The notes under the pieces: generated by a model | What the model was told of the DNA's origin: nothing | The model's database searches: none | The model's input: only the letters and a program-made list of their open reading frames with translations | Shown here: positions 32,403 through 41,549 of the stretch, piece by piece | How the letters are laid out: each line of letters begins with the position of its first letter | Position numbering within the stretch: the stretch's first letter is position 1 | Program-made: the position numbers and the translations under genes | Source: Hyphomicrobiales bacterium | GTDB taxonomy: Bacteria > Pseudomonadota > Alphaproteobacteria > Rhizobiales > Methyloligellaceae | Reading direction: 5' to 3' | DNA length: 45,560 bases | NCBI GenBank assembly: GCA_021775575.1 | Contig: JAJFHO010000054.1 | Coordinates: forward strand, 1 to 45,560

Positions 32403-32622
32403 CGCTCCTGCTCCCGCGTCCGTTTGATTTGATACGACGCGCCAGAATGGAACCCGTCGTCATGACGAGCGCTCGAACCGCACCATTTTTCCCGCTTGAA
32501 ACGCGCAATACCGCGCCGGCAGCCCATGCGGGCTTGCCGACGACTGACCGGCTTGCCGTAATTTCTGATGCCTGCATATATGGTGACATCGCCCTGCCGC
32601 CTGCCAAGAAAAGATAAACCAC

Positions 32623-33621
32623 ATGCCGCTACCGCCCCAATTGTCTGATCTCGCTTTCCCTCTTGTCGGCGCGCCTATGTTCATCGTGTCGAATCCGGAG
32701 CTTGTCATCGCCCAATGCAAGGCCGGCATTGTAGGGTCATTTCCAGCGCTCAACGCACGCCCTGTCGATCTGCTCGACGCCTGGATAGCAGACATCAAGC
32801 AGGCATTGGCCACGCATGATCGAGACAATAAAAAGGCACCGGCGGCCCCGTTCGCGGTCAATCTGATTGTCAATCGGTCCAATACGCTGCTCGAGGACCA
32901 GGTGAGCGCCTGCGTGCGTCACGAAGTTCCCGTCGTGATCACGTCGCTGGGGGCGCGCGAGGAAGTCAATGAGGCCGTCCACGCCTATGGCGGCATCGTC
33001 CTTCACGACGTCATCAACAACAGCTTTGCGCACAAAGCGATAAGCAAGGGCGCCGACGGGCTTATTGCCGTCGCGGCGGGCGCCGGCGGCCATGCCGGTA
33101 CAACCTCACCCTTTGCGCTGATTCAGGATATCCGCGCCTGGTTCGATGGCCCATTACTCCTGTCCGGGGCAATTGCCACCGGCCGGGCGGTGCTCGCCGC
33201 ACAGGCGATGGGCGCCGACTTCGCCTATGCCGGATCGCTGTTCATCGCTTCCCGGGAAGCTGCCGCCGCGGATACTTACAAACAGATGCTGATCGATGGC
33301 GACGCCGAGGACATTGTCTATACCGACTATTTTTCCGGTATCCACGGCAACTATCTGAAGCCGTCCATCAAACGGGCCGGGCTGGACCCCGATGCCCTGT
33401 CAAATGCCGAAACCGCCACGCCGAGAGTGACAGTCGGGCAGGAAAAACCGAAATCATGGCGCGATATATGGAGTTCAGGCCAGGGGATCGGCCCGATTTC
33501 CCGCGTTGCGGAGGCGGCCGACATTATTGCCAGGCTAAAACGTGAATATGGCGAAGCCCGCGCCACGCTGTGCGACGGCATATCGCGTTATGCGCTCCTC
33601 CCCCGAACAGGCGCCGTTTAG
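32623..33621 (+). CDS. nitronate monooxygenase-like FMN enzyme
   Basis: A 332-residue TIM-barrel flavoprotein of the nitronate monooxygenase (2-nitropropane dioxygenase-like) family. It starts with the typical Pro-Leu-Val-Gly-Ala-Pro-Met at 13-19 and has Ala-Gly-Ala-Gly-Gly-His-Ala-Gly-Thr near 150-158, where the His is the usual catalytic base. The phosphate-binding Gly-Ala-Ile-Ala-Thr-Gly and Ala-Gly-Ser-Leu-Phe loops follow. Members oxidise alkyl nitronates, although many act on enoyl-CoA-like substrates instead. It is divergent from the phosphatase-fold gene (220 bases between starts). The small ORF and CoA-transferase gene lie downstream on the same strand about 210 bases later. Confidence 0.87.
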   Translation: MPLPPQLSDLAFPLVGAPMFIVSNPELVIAQCKAGIVGSFPALNARPVDLLDAWIADIKQALATHDRDNKKAPAAPFAVNLIVNRSNTLLEDQVSACVRHEVPVVITSLGAREEVNEAVHAYGGIVLHDVINNSFAHKAISKGADGLIAVAAGAGGHAGTTSPFALIQDIRAWFDGPLLLSGAIATGRAVLAAQAMGADFAYAGSLFIASREAAAADTYKQMLIDGDAEDIVYTDYFSGIHGNYLKPSIKRAGLDPDALSNAETATPRVTVGQEKPKSWRDIWSSGQGIGPISRVAEAADIIARLKREYGEARATLCDGISRYALLPRTGAV

Positions 33622-33832
33622 ACGCCTTCCTTGCCGGTGATCGTTGTTGAACACATAGTCTGGTGCGCGCAGCCAGCCTGATTGCGCGTCATCCCGGCGA
33701 CCGGCTCGGATTGGCGGCGTTCTCCTCCCCGGGTCCATTCGCGGAACGATCTCATGGCTCATCGGCACGGAAAGACGGAAAGCGGGAAACATCATGTCGT
33801 TTCGCACGAATGTCGTCGAAGGAGATATTGTC

Positions 33833-34018
33833 ATGTTAAACAAAGGCTGTGCCGAGTTTGCCAACTGGCGCCTGCAAAATAGTCTTCCCCCGGAGAATGT
33901 CGACATGATCAATGCGCAACTGAGGAGCGTTCGCAACAAACCGTTGCCGGCGCTCGACGACGACAACGCCCGTGCCGGCGCGGCAAACACGCGCAACGGC
34001 AAAAGAGTGTCGGCATGA
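33833..34018 (+). CDS. small 61-residue ORF overlapping the CoA-transferase start
   Basis: An ATG at 33833 has an ideal ribosome site, AAGGAG at 33819-33824, 8 bases upstream. The frame ends with TGA at 34016-34018, overlapping the ATG of the next gene (ATGA). The predicted 61-residue protein is hydrophilic, rich in Asn, Arg and Ala, with one Cys near the start and no membrane segment. I know no relative. The in-frame ATG at 33794 has no good ribosome site. The combination of a strong site and a coupling overlap argues for translation, but it may act only as a leader peptide for the next gene. Confidence 0.5.
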   Translation: MLNKGCAEFANWRLQNSLPPENVDMINAQLRSVRNKPLPALDDDNARAGAANTRNGKRVSA

Positions 34019-35157
34019 ACTCCGCAATGGGTCCGCTTTCGGGTCTTCGCATCGTTGAATTCGCGGGCATCGGACCGGGTCCTTTTGCCGGCATGATGCT
34101 CGCCGACATGGGCGCTGAAATCTTGCGCATCGATCGCAGAAACGATGCGGGCGCGGACGATCCCAAAAAGGACATCCCCGCGCGCGGACGCCAGTCGATC
34201 ACGCTGGACTTGAAGAAGCCGGATGCGGCGGACGTCGCGTTGCGCCTCATCGATCAGGCCGACGCCCTTATAGAAGGCTTCCGGCCCGGGGTTATGGAGC
34301 GGCTGGGTCTTGGGCCCGATACCTGCATGGCGCGCAATCCCAAGCTGGTCTACGGACGGATGACCGGTTGGGGACAGGATGGACCGCTGGCGCACGCAGC
34401 CGGACACGACATCAACTACATCGCCCTGTCCGGCGCCTTGTGGTCGATTGGCGAAGCCGGCCGCAAACCGGTGCCGCCGCTCAATTTGCTTGGAGACTTT
34501 GGCGGCGGTGGAATGCTGCTCGCTTTCGGCCTTGTTTGTGCATTGCTGCGGGCGCGTGAAACCGGCATCGGAGACGTTGTCGACGCCGCCATGTGCGACG
34601 GCACCGCGACATTGATGGCCCCGGTCTATGGATATCTTGCCAAAGGTCGCTGGAAAAACGAACGGCAATCGAACCTGCTCGACGGCGCGGCGCCCTATTA
34701 TGGCGTTTACGAGTGCCGCGATGGACAATGGATCTGCATCGCGCCGCTGGAACCGCAGTTTTACGCCCTGCTCCTCAAATTGCTGGACTTGCCGGAAGAC
34801 CATTTCGGTGACCGCACCGACGAGCAGACATGGCCGGAACAGCATCGCTGTTTCGCGGACATCTTTCAGCGCAAAGACCGCGGGGAGTGGTGCGCCCTTC
34901 TTGAAGGAACCGACGTGTGTTTCGCGCCGGTCCTGGATCTCGAGGAAGCGCCTGAACACGCCCACAATCAGGCCCGGTCGATATTCGTCGATGCGCATGG
35001 TGTTCGCCAGCCCGCACCGGCTCCGCGCTTCACCAACAGGCCGACCGCGTTGCCAGGCTCCCCTCCCGCTCCGGGAGAACATAACGAAACGGCATTGCTT
35101 TCGTGGGGTTTCGAGCGCGCCGAGATCGCCGAGCTTTCCCGCAGCGGTGTCATGTAG
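34015..35157 (+). CDS. CaiB/BaiF family protein, alpha-methylacyl-CoA racemase-like
   Basis: A 380-residue class III CoA-transferase-fold protein. The N-terminal [14 protein letters not shown] is the AMACR start. The catalytic pair of racemases is seen as His131 in Ala-Gly-His-Asp-Ile-Asn-Tyr and Asp161 in Leu-Leu-Gly-Asp-Phe-Gly-Gly-Gly. Members interconvert R and S 2-methylacyl-CoA esters, allowing beta-oxidation of branched chains from steroids or isoprenoids; related proteins are CoA transferases. The His-Asp pair favours the racemase side. It is translationally coupled to a 61-residue ORF. Confidence 0.87.
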   Translation: MNSAMGPLSGLRIVEFAGIGPGPFAGMMLADMGAEILRIDRRNDAGADDPKKDIPARGRQSITLDLKKPDAADVALRLIDQADALIEGFRPGVMERLGLGPDTCMARNPKLVYGRMTGWGQDGPLAHAAGHDINYIALSGALWSIGEAGRKPVPPLNLLGDFGGGGMLLAFGLVCALLRARETGIGDVVDAAMCDGTATLMAPVYGYLAKGRWKNERQSNLLDGAAPYYGVYECRDGQWICIAPLEPQFYALLLKLLDLPEDHFGDRTDEQTWPEQHRCFADIFQRKDRGEWCALLEGTDVCFAPVLDLEEAPEHAHNQARSIFVDAHGVRQPAPAPRFTNRPTALPGSPPAPGEHNETALLSWGFERAEIAELSRSGVM

Positions 35158-35336
35158 CGGCCGGCCGCTCCTGTTAGCCGGCAATCCGAACGGATAATGG
35201 CAGCGCCGCCGCCGGGAAGCAGACATGAGATTTCGGCTCTCATGGCGGCGAATAAACCAGGCCGGCTGCATGTCAGCGCCATCCCCGGACCTCAACCGGG
35301 TTGGCAGCGTCGCCAACTCCCTCTAAATAGCGGCCT

Positions 35337-37985
35337 ATGGACAAAGCCGCGCCACAGACGATCTATCTCAAGAACTACCGCCCGCCGGACTATCTGATCG
35401 ATAGCGTCTATCTGGATTTCAATCTGCATCCGACCGCGACCCGGGTGCGCTCGCGCCTGAGTGTTCGCCCCAATCCGAGCACCGACGGCAAGGACCAGCC
35501 GCTGATCCTGGACGGGGAAGAACTGGTCCTGGAGGAAATCCGGCTCAACGGACAAAAGCTGGAAGAAAATGCGTACGACGTCGGCAAGTCAACGCTGACG
35601 CTTGCGGGTATGCCGGGCGAGCCCTTCGAGTTGGAAATCACAACTTACTGCAATCCGGAAGCCAACCAGTCATTGTCGGGTCTTTACCGCTCGCGCGGCA
35701 TTTTCTGCACCCAGTGCGAAGCGGAAGGCTTCCGCCGCATTACCTATTTCCCCGATCGGCCGGACATTCTGGCGCGCTACACCACCCGCATACAGGCCGA
35801 TCACGCGCTGGCGCCCATATTGCTGTCAAACGGCAATCGGGTTGCGCGGCAGGAGCCATCCAACAACGGTACGCACTGCGTTGTGTGGGAAGACCCGCAC
35901 CCCAAGCCGAGCTATCTGTTCGCGCTTGTCGGCGGCGATCTGGCCTGCGTTTCCGACACATTTACGACCGTCTCGGGGCGCGAAGTGACGCTGCAAATCT
36001 ACGTCGAGCCCGGGAAAGAAGACCGCTGCGCCTGGGCGATGGAGTCCTTGAAGAAATCGATGCGGTGGGACGAAGAGCGCTGGGGCCGCGAATATGACCT
36101 CGACATCTTCATGATTGTCGCGGTTTCCGACTTCAACATGGGGGCAATGGAGAATAAGGGCCTGAACATTTTCAACGACAAGCTGATTCTGGCCCTGCCC
36201 GACACCGCGAGCGACGGTGACTATGCCGCGATCGAAGCGGTGATCGCGCATGAATATTTCCACAACTGGACCGGAAACCGGATCACCTGCCGCGACTGGT
36301 TTCAGCTTTGCCTGAAAGAAGGGCTGACCGTCTTCCGCGACCAGGAATTCAGCTCGGACCTGCGCTCGCGGCCCGTTAAACGTATCTCCGATGTACGGAT
36401 GCTGAAGACGCATCAGTTTCCCGAGGATGGCGGCCCGCTGGCCCATCCCGTCCGTCCGGACTCCTATATGGAGATCAACAATTTCTATACTGCGACGGTC
36501 TATGAAAAGGGCGCCGAGCTGTGCCGCATGATCCAGACCATTCTGGGTCCGGAAAATTTCCGCAACGGCATGGACCTGTATTTCGAGCGCCACGATGGCG
36601 AAGCGGCGACTGTCGAAGACTTCATCGCATCCATGAGCGACGCCTCGGGCACGGATTTGACCCAGTTCACGACCTGGTACGAGCAGGCGGGAACGCCGGA
36701 GCTGGCCTGTTCCCTCACCTATGACGCGGCGGCCAAGGTTGCGGAACTCAGCGTCAGCCAAATCACCTCCGCAACGCCTGGTCAACACAAGAAGACACCT
36801 CTGCATATTCCCATGCGTATCGGTCTGCTTGGACGCAACGGTAACGATCTGCCGCTGCGTCTCGAGAATGGCGAGGAACTGGAAACCGGCCTAGTTCATA
36901 TCCGCCAGCAGGAGGAAGTATTCCGCTTCGCCGGCATTCCCTCCCGGCCGGTGCCGTCTTTGATGCGCGACTTCTCGGCACCGGTCAAACTGACCATGAG
37001 CCTCGATGCGGACGATCTCGAATTTCTGATGGCCAATGACAGTGATCCGTTCAACCGCTGGCAGGCCGGCCAATCCTACGCGCTGATGCTTCTAATCAAA
37101 GCGGTGACAGCTATCCGCGAGGGGCGTGAACCCGACCCGGCAAAGGCTTTCGCCAAGGCGCTGGGCGCAACTCTCGGCGATGAATCGCTCGAGCCGGCTT
37201 ACCGGGCGGCGGTTCTCGCCCTGCCGAGTGAATCGGACATAGCCCGCGAGATTGCCAGGGATATCGATCCCGACGCGATCCACCAGGCGCGGGAATTTCT
37301 GCGCAACAATATCAGCCGTGTCCTGCATGACGCGCTTGTCGCCATCTATGAGGCAAACAATCCGACGGGGCCCTATTCTCCCGAAGCGGAAAACGCGGGC
37401 AAGCGCGCCCTGCGCAACGGAGCGCTCGGCCTGCTTGCGGCGACCGGCGAACCCGCCGGTCTTGCCCGCGTTGCCGATCACTACCGAAATGCAGAGAACA
37501 TGACCGACATGGTATCGGCGCTTTCGGTCCTCACAAATGTCCATGACGACGCACGCACAGAGGTATTTTCAGACTTTTACGAGCGCTGGAAGGACGATCA
37601 CCTGGTGATCGACAAATGGTTCATGCTCCAGGCGATGTCGACGCTTCCGGCCACTCTGGAGAAGGTCCAGGCCCTGGCGTCGCACCGCCTGTTTTCGCTC
37701 AAAACCCCCAACAAGGTGCGCGCGCTCATTGGAGCCTTCGCGGCCATGAACCCGACCGGCTTCAACCGCCCCGACGGCGAGGGTTACAAGTTCGTCGCCA
37801 ACTCGGTTCTGGAGCTCGACAAGTTCAACCCTCAGATCGCGGCCCGCCTGATGGGCAACTTCAAGAGTTGGCGCATGCTCGAAAAGTGCCGCCGCGCACG
37901 GGCTCGTGAGGCCCTCGAATCGGTCGCCAAAACCAAGGGGCTGTCGCGCGATACATTCGAGATCGTAACCAAGACCCTCGACTAG
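35337..37985 (+). CDS. pepN: aminopeptidase N (M1 family)
   Basis: An 882-residue zinc aminopeptidase, the full length of the family. The substrate-binding Gly-Ala-Met-Glu-Asn motif is at 269-273, and the zinc site is His305-Glu-x-x-His309 with Glu328 in Lys-Glu-Gly-Leu-Thr. The C-terminal half is the all-helical domain typical of proteobacterial PepN. It removes N-terminal residues from peptides in the cytoplasm at the end of proteolysis. The ATG at 35337 has no clear ribosome site, and 179 bases without a gene precede it. The PleC-like kinase gene follows 154 bases later with its own regulatory region. Confidence 0.93.
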   Translation: MDKAAPQTIYLKNYRPPDYLIDSVYLDFNLHPTATRVRSRLSVRPNPSTDGKDQPLILDGEELVLEEIRLNGQKLEENAYDVGKSTLTLAGMPGEPFELEITTYCNPEANQSLSGLYRSRGIFCTQCEAEGFRRITYFPDRPDILARYTTRIQADHALAPILLSNGNRVARQEPSNNGTHCVVWEDPHPKPSYLFALVGGDLACVSDTFTTVSGREVTLQIYVEPGKEDRCAWAMESLKKSMRWDEERWGREYDLDIFMIVAVSDFNMGAMENKGLNIFNDKLILALPDTASDGDYAAIEAVIAHEYFHNWTGNRITCRDWFQLCLKEGLTVFRDQEFSSDLRSRPVKRISDVRMLKTHQFPEDGGPLAHPVRPDSYMEINNFYTATVYEKGAELCRMIQTILGPENFRNGMDLYFERHDGEAATVEDFIASMSDASGTDLTQFTTWYEQAGTPELACSLTYDAAAKVAELSVSQITSATPGQHKKTPLHIPMRIGLLGRNGNDLPLRLENGEELETGLVHIRQQEEVFRFAGIPSRPVPSLMRDFSAPVKLTMSLDADDLEFLMANDSDPFNRWQAGQSYALMLLIKAVTAIREGREPDPAKAFAKALGATLGDESLEPAYRAAVLALPSESDIAREIARDIDPDAIHQAREFLRNNISRVLHDALVAIYEANNPTGPYSPEAENAGKRALRNGALGLLAATGEPAGLARVADHYRNAENMTDMVSALSVLTNVHDDARTEVFSDFYERWKDDHLVIDKWFMLQAMSTLPATLEKVQALASHRLFSLKTPNKVRALIGAFAAMNPTGFNRPDGEGYKFVANSVLELDKFNPQIAARLMGNFKSWRMLEKCRRARAREALESVAKTKGLSRDTFEIVTKTLD

Positions 37986-38051
37986 GACTCATTTCGGCCT
38001 CATAAGCCACGAAAAATCCACAAGTTCTCCACATGTTCTCTCTGGACAAGA

Positions 38052-38085
38052 GAGTCCCGATTCGACTCAAATGAAATAGTGATTC
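38052..38085. promoter_or_regulatory. cluster of four GANTC (CcrM) sites upstream of the PleC-like gene
   Basis: GAGTC 38052-38056, GATTC 38059-38063, GACTC 38064-38068 and GATTC 38081-38085 lie within 34 bases, 55 to 88 bases before the kinase start. Random expectation is about one per 256 bases. In alphaproteobacteria GANTC is methylated by CcrM once per cell cycle, and such sites in promoters link transcription to replication. The cluster is seen; cell-cycle control is inferred. Confidence 0.6.
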
Positions 38086-38139
38086 GGAGATGCGGCACTT
38101 CTCCATCACGGGGACTGGATAACAACGAGGGGGCCAGAA

Positions 38140-40446
38140 ATGGCGCGGGCGCGATCCGCCCGCCAGGGTGCGGTTTTGCGCCCGGCGGAGGGATTCCGGG
38201 AAGGATTCCTGGATTCAAAACTGATAACAACGCTTTCAAGCGAACGTACTTTGCGGCGGCTTGTCTCCTACCTGCTGAGCATCTTTTTCCTTTTTTTGCT
38301 GGCCGGCACCCTCAGCCATTTCATAAACGGCAGAAAAGCAGCGCTCGATGACGCGGGGACGCGGCTGACATTGATCGCCGATGCGGTCGCCGCAAGTGTA
38401 AAGGCGAATTCAGGCGAACAGGTCTCCGATTGGCAGAATATACTTGCCCGGAGTCTTCCCGCCGGAGCGACGAGCGATGAACGCATCGTCATGCTGGCGG
38501 ATATGCAAGGCCGCGTGCAGGCCCGCGCACCGCTCACCGGACAAAAACCCGGCACGCCATTGTTGAAAATCCTGGGGTCGCATCAACCGCTCACCACATT
38601 CGGGGCGCAGGCCGGGGTCCTTGCTCACAGGCTGGCGGACGGCAGCGAAGCCCTGGTCACCGTGCGCAATATCATGGCCGCACGCTTCCAGATTGCCGTC
38701 ATGCAGCCAACCGAAAGCGCGCTCCAGCAATGGCGCCGCGAAGCAGCGGTCGACACGACCTTATCGCTGACGACGGGAATGCTGCTTTTGATGATCGGCG
38801 TGGCATTTCGTTCGCATTCGGAAAGAACGGCCGAAGCGGAAGCGAAGGCATCCGCATTTCGGGACAAGATCGAGATGGCGCTCGGCACGGCCGGCATGGC
38901 CCTATGGGACTGCAACGTGGCCCGCGGACATATTCGCAGATCCGGGTCCGCTCATGGCCTCCCGGGTCCGGCGGACAATAACCAGCTCCTCTCCTTCCGC
39001 GATGTCTCGGCGATGCTGCACCCCGAGGACAATCTCTACGTCATGATCGAGAAAGCCCTGGGTGCCGAGGCACCCGGCCTCGATACGTCGCTGCGCATGC
39101 GGACGGGCGATGAGACCTGGAAGAGAATTGCGCTGAGGGGCGCGTTCCGGCGGGACGACGAAGCGAACGAGTTGCATCTGATCGCCATCGTCGCCGATGA
39201 GGAAGTCGGCAGCGGCACCATTACGGCCCAGCCAAGCGACCCGACTCTTCATGATGCCATCGAAGCGATCTCCGAGGCCTTCGTTCTATGGGATGCGGAA
39301 AACCGGCTGGTGATGTCGAACAGCAAATATCGCGAGTTCCATAAGCTGCCGGAAGAGCTTCTGGTCCCGAAAACGCCCTATGAGCACATTCTCGCCGCCG
39401 CGACGGAACCGGTCGTGCGTACGCGCATCGTCGTGAATGACGACGACGACTCCGGCGCGCGCACCTATGAAGCACAGCTTGAGGACGGCCGCTGGCTGCA
39501 TATCGACGAGCGTCGGACCAAGGATGGTGGTTATGTGAGCATCGGCACGGACATAACGTCGATGAAACTGAGCCAGCAGCGTCAGCGCGACGGCGAGAAG
39601 GAGTTGAAGGCGACGATCGCGGATCTGCGGAATTCACGGCGGGAACTCGAGCAGCAAAAGCAGCAGCTTGTCGACCTTGCCGAAAAATACGCCCAGGAAA
39701 AGAACCGCGCCGAGGTCGCGAACCAGACCAAGTCGGAGTTTCTGGCCAATATCAGCCATGAGCTTCGTACGCCACTGAATGCGGTCATCGGTTTTTCCGA
39801 AGTGATGCAGAATGGCCTGTTCGGTCCGTTGGGCAGCGCCAAATATGATGAATATGTCAACGACATCCACCAAAGCGGCAACTATCTCCTGGAAGTGATC
39901 AACGACATTCTCGACATGTCCAAGATCGAGGCCGGACGCATCAACCTGAATGTAGAGAACGTAGATGTCGGCGAGATCGTCGAGGACAGTCTGCGGATCA
40001 TTGCACCGACAGGTGCCGAACAGGGGATCGAGATCAAGCGCACGGGACTGGGGCATTTAACCATGCAGGCCGACCGCCGCGCGCTGAAGCAGATTTTTCT
40101 GAACCTGTTGTCGAATGCCGTGAAGTTCACCCCCGACAAGGGCAAGATTACGGTTCGGCTGACCAAGGTGTCCGGGCACGTGCGCATCGCGATCACCGAC
40201 ACCGGTATCGGCATACCCGTGACCAAACTCGATAATCTCGGCAGGCCGTTCGAACAGGTTCAGAACCAGCTCACCAAGAATCACAAAGGCAGCGGGCTGG
40301 GTCTTGCGATCTCGCGTTCCCTGGTGGAAATGCACGGCGGCAAGTTCGAGATCAAGAGCAAGGAAGACAAGGGCACGACGGTCATCTGTCTGCTGCCGCT
40401 GAAACCTGTCATACGCGGCGCGGAGATCGCGAAAAAAGCTGCCTAG
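38140..40446 (+). CDS. pleC: PAS-containing histidine kinase, PleC-like
   Basis: A 768-residue sensor kinase. Membrane segments at about 41-64 and 206-224 enclose a periplasmic domain of about 140 residues. PAS domains follow at about 240-355 and 370-475, then a coiled coil to about 530. HisKA has His540 in Ser-His-Glu-Leu-Arg-Thr-Pro-Leu-Asn-Ala-Val; the ATPase has an N box at 655-663, Asp-Thr-Gly-Ile-Gly-Ile-Pro at 687-693 and Gly-Ser-Gly-Leu-Gly-Leu at 717-722. The HisKA region (Gly-Pro-Leu-Gly, Ile-Leu-Asp-Met-Ser-Lys-Ile-Glu-Ala-Gly-Arg) is very like Caulobacter PleC, a kinase/phosphatase of DivK and PleD that sets cell polarity. The ATG at 38140 follows a GAGGGG ribosome site. Four GANTC sites lie upstream. 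Another PleC/PdhS paralogue cannot be excluded. Confidence 0.82.
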   Translation: MARARSARQGAVLRPAEGFREGFLDSKLITTLSSERTLRRLVSYLLSIFFLFLLAGTLSHFINGRKAALDDAGTRLTLIADAVAASVKANSGEQVSDWQNILARSLPAGATSDERIVMLADMQGRVQARAPLTGQKPGTPLLKILGSHQPLTTFGAQAGVLAHRLADGSEALVTVRNIMAARFQIAVMQPTESALQQWRREAAVDTTLSLTTGMLLLMIGVAFRSHSERTAEAEAKASAFRDKIEMALGTAGMALWDCNVARGHIRRSGSAHGLPGPADNNQLLSFRDVSAMLHPEDNLYVMIEKALGAEAPGLDTSLRMRTGDETWKRIALRGAFRRDDEANELHLIAIVADEEVGSGTITAQPSDPTLHDAIEAISEAFVLWDAENRLVMSNSKYREFHKLPEELLVPKTPYEHILAAATEPVVRTRIVVNDDDDSGARTYEAQLEDGRWLHIDERRTKDGGYVSIGTDITSMKLSQQRQRDGEKELKATIADLRNSRRELEQQKQQLVDLAEKYAQEKNRAEVANQTKSEFLANISHELRTPLNAVIGFSEVMQNGLFGPLGSAKYDEYVNDIHQSGNYLLEVINDILDMSKIEAGRINLNVENVDVGEIVEDSLRIIAPTGAEQGIEIKRTGLGHLTMQADRRALKQIFLNLLSNAVKFTPDKGKITVRLTKVSGHVRIAITDTGIGIPVTKLDNLGRPFEQVQNQLTKNHKGSGLGLAISRSLVEMHGGKFEIKSKEDKGTTVICLLPLKPVIRGAEIAKKAA

Positions 40447-40505
40447 GGCAATTTCGAGGACAGATTTGACAATTTGACCGGCACCAGAATCCAAACCGCG
40501 CTTGG

Positions 40506-41024
40506 CTATTCGGGACTATCCCCCCGCCGGCCGCCCCCGCGGCGGCGATGCCGCTTGGATCTGAAGATTTCCAGAATACGGTGGCGCTCCTTGACCGTCA
40601 TATCGCGGACAAGCTCCAGTGAGAGCGTATGCAAGCCCAGCTGCACGTCGCTGCGAAGCTGACGCAGGTCGGCCAGAGCGCTGGCCAGGTTTTCCTCACT
40701 ATAGGGGTCGGCCTTCAAAGCCTTCACCACCGTCGCAACCACTTCACGTCTGCCCGCCGCCCGCGGGAAAACTTCACTCCGCAATCTGGCCAGAACAGCT
40801 TCGGCAGCCCCGCGATTGCTCTCCGGAAGCTCCGTCATGATCTGCTCAATTGTCGCTTCAAACGCCTTGTGCTTGCTGATCCGCGTCTTGCCGTGACGGA
40901 ATTTCCAGAGTGTTCCGGCGATCAGACCGACAAATAACAGGTTCAGTGCAAGCGATATGATGAGCACGGGCTTGACCAATCGCCGTTTCGGAGCGGCCGC
41001 GCCTGAGGGTTGCGGACTGCTCAC
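40506..41024 (-). CDS. periplasmic heavy-metal/envelope sensor, Spy/CpxP-like
   Basis: A 172-residue protein with one N-terminal membrane segment (about 20-40) and an all-helical periplasmic domain with repeated Leu/Arg-rich heptads, ending in a very basic tail of Arg, His and Gly. This is the layout of the CnrX/ZraP/Spy-like family linked to ECF sigma factors. It starts with GTG at 41024, which overlaps the TGA of the anti-sigma gene (GTGA), so the two are translated together. It probably senses metal or protein damage in the periplasm and modulates the anti-sigma factor. The Arg-rich tail is unusual. Confidence 0.72.
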   Translation of the reverse strand: MSSPQPSGAAAPKRRLVKPVLIISLALNLLFVGLIAGTLWKFRHGKTRISKHKAFEATIEQIMTELPESNRGAAEAVLARLRSEVFPRAAGRREVVATVVKALKADPYSEENLASALADLRQLRSDVQLGLHTLSLELVRDMTVKERHRILEIFRSKRHRRRGGGRRGDSPE

Positions 41025-41533
41025 AGAAGCCCCTCCTGGTCGCCGCCATTTCCGTCGAGCATGAATTCGCTGGAATCGGTCTCCACGGCCGCCGTGCCAA
41101 GTGAGGCCATGTCGATTGCTTGATTGATAGTCGTCGTGCCAAGCCCCGCTACACCCAGATAAAGACCAAGCGCGAAGGACGCCGCCATCGCCGCCGCCGG
41201 CCACAAGGAGCCCTTTCCATACCCCAATCCGTCCCGCCGTGCTTTTCGCGCAGACGAAATCGGAACGATACGGGGCTCACGAGCGCCATCGGCGATCGCC
41301 GCATCGACAATACGCTGCTTCAGGGCCGCGTCCGGCGTCCCGGCCGGCGCATGGCTCAACACTTTTTCAAGCGCGATTGCCTCATTGTGAACCCGCGCCG
41401 CGGACCGGTCGGAGCGCAGCAGCAATTGCAACGCCTCAGATTCCTTTACCGGCCAGCCAGCCGGGTCGGCCCCGTAAATGGCCAACACGTCATTCAAACG
41501 CTTCAACTGTTCGCTGTTGCCTGTCATTTTCAT
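41021..41533 (-). CDS. anti-sigma factor of the ECF cassette
   Basis: A 170-residue single-pass membrane protein if started at ATG 41533. An AGGA lies 7 bases upstream; ATG 41536 or GTG 41539 are close alternatives. The N-terminal 90 residues are a cytoplasmic domain rich in Leu and Ala that fits a sigma-binding anti-sigma domain, a membrane segment spans about 109-128, and about 40 residues are in the periplasm. There is no conserved zinc His-x3-Cys-x2-Cys motif, so it is not a ZAS-type redox anti-sigma factor. Gene order sigma, anti-sigma, Spy-like sensor suggests signalling through the sensor domain. The assignment rests more on position than on sequence. Confidence 0.68.
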   Translation of the reverse strand: MKMTGNSEQLKRLNDVLAIYGADPAGWPVKESEALQLLLRSDRSAARVHNEAIALEKVLSHAPAGTPDAALKQRIVDAAIADGAREPRIVPISSARKARRDGLGYGKGSLWPAAAMAASFALGLYLGVAGLGTTTINQAIDMASLGTAAVETDSSEFMLDGNGGDQEGLL

Positions 41534-41549
41534 CATCACGTCCTGCCGG

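Noticed and set aside
40447-40505. Terminator between the PleC-like gene and the Spy-like gene
   Set aside because: The 59-base gap has short repeated CAATTT and GAC words but no stable hairpin with a T-run.
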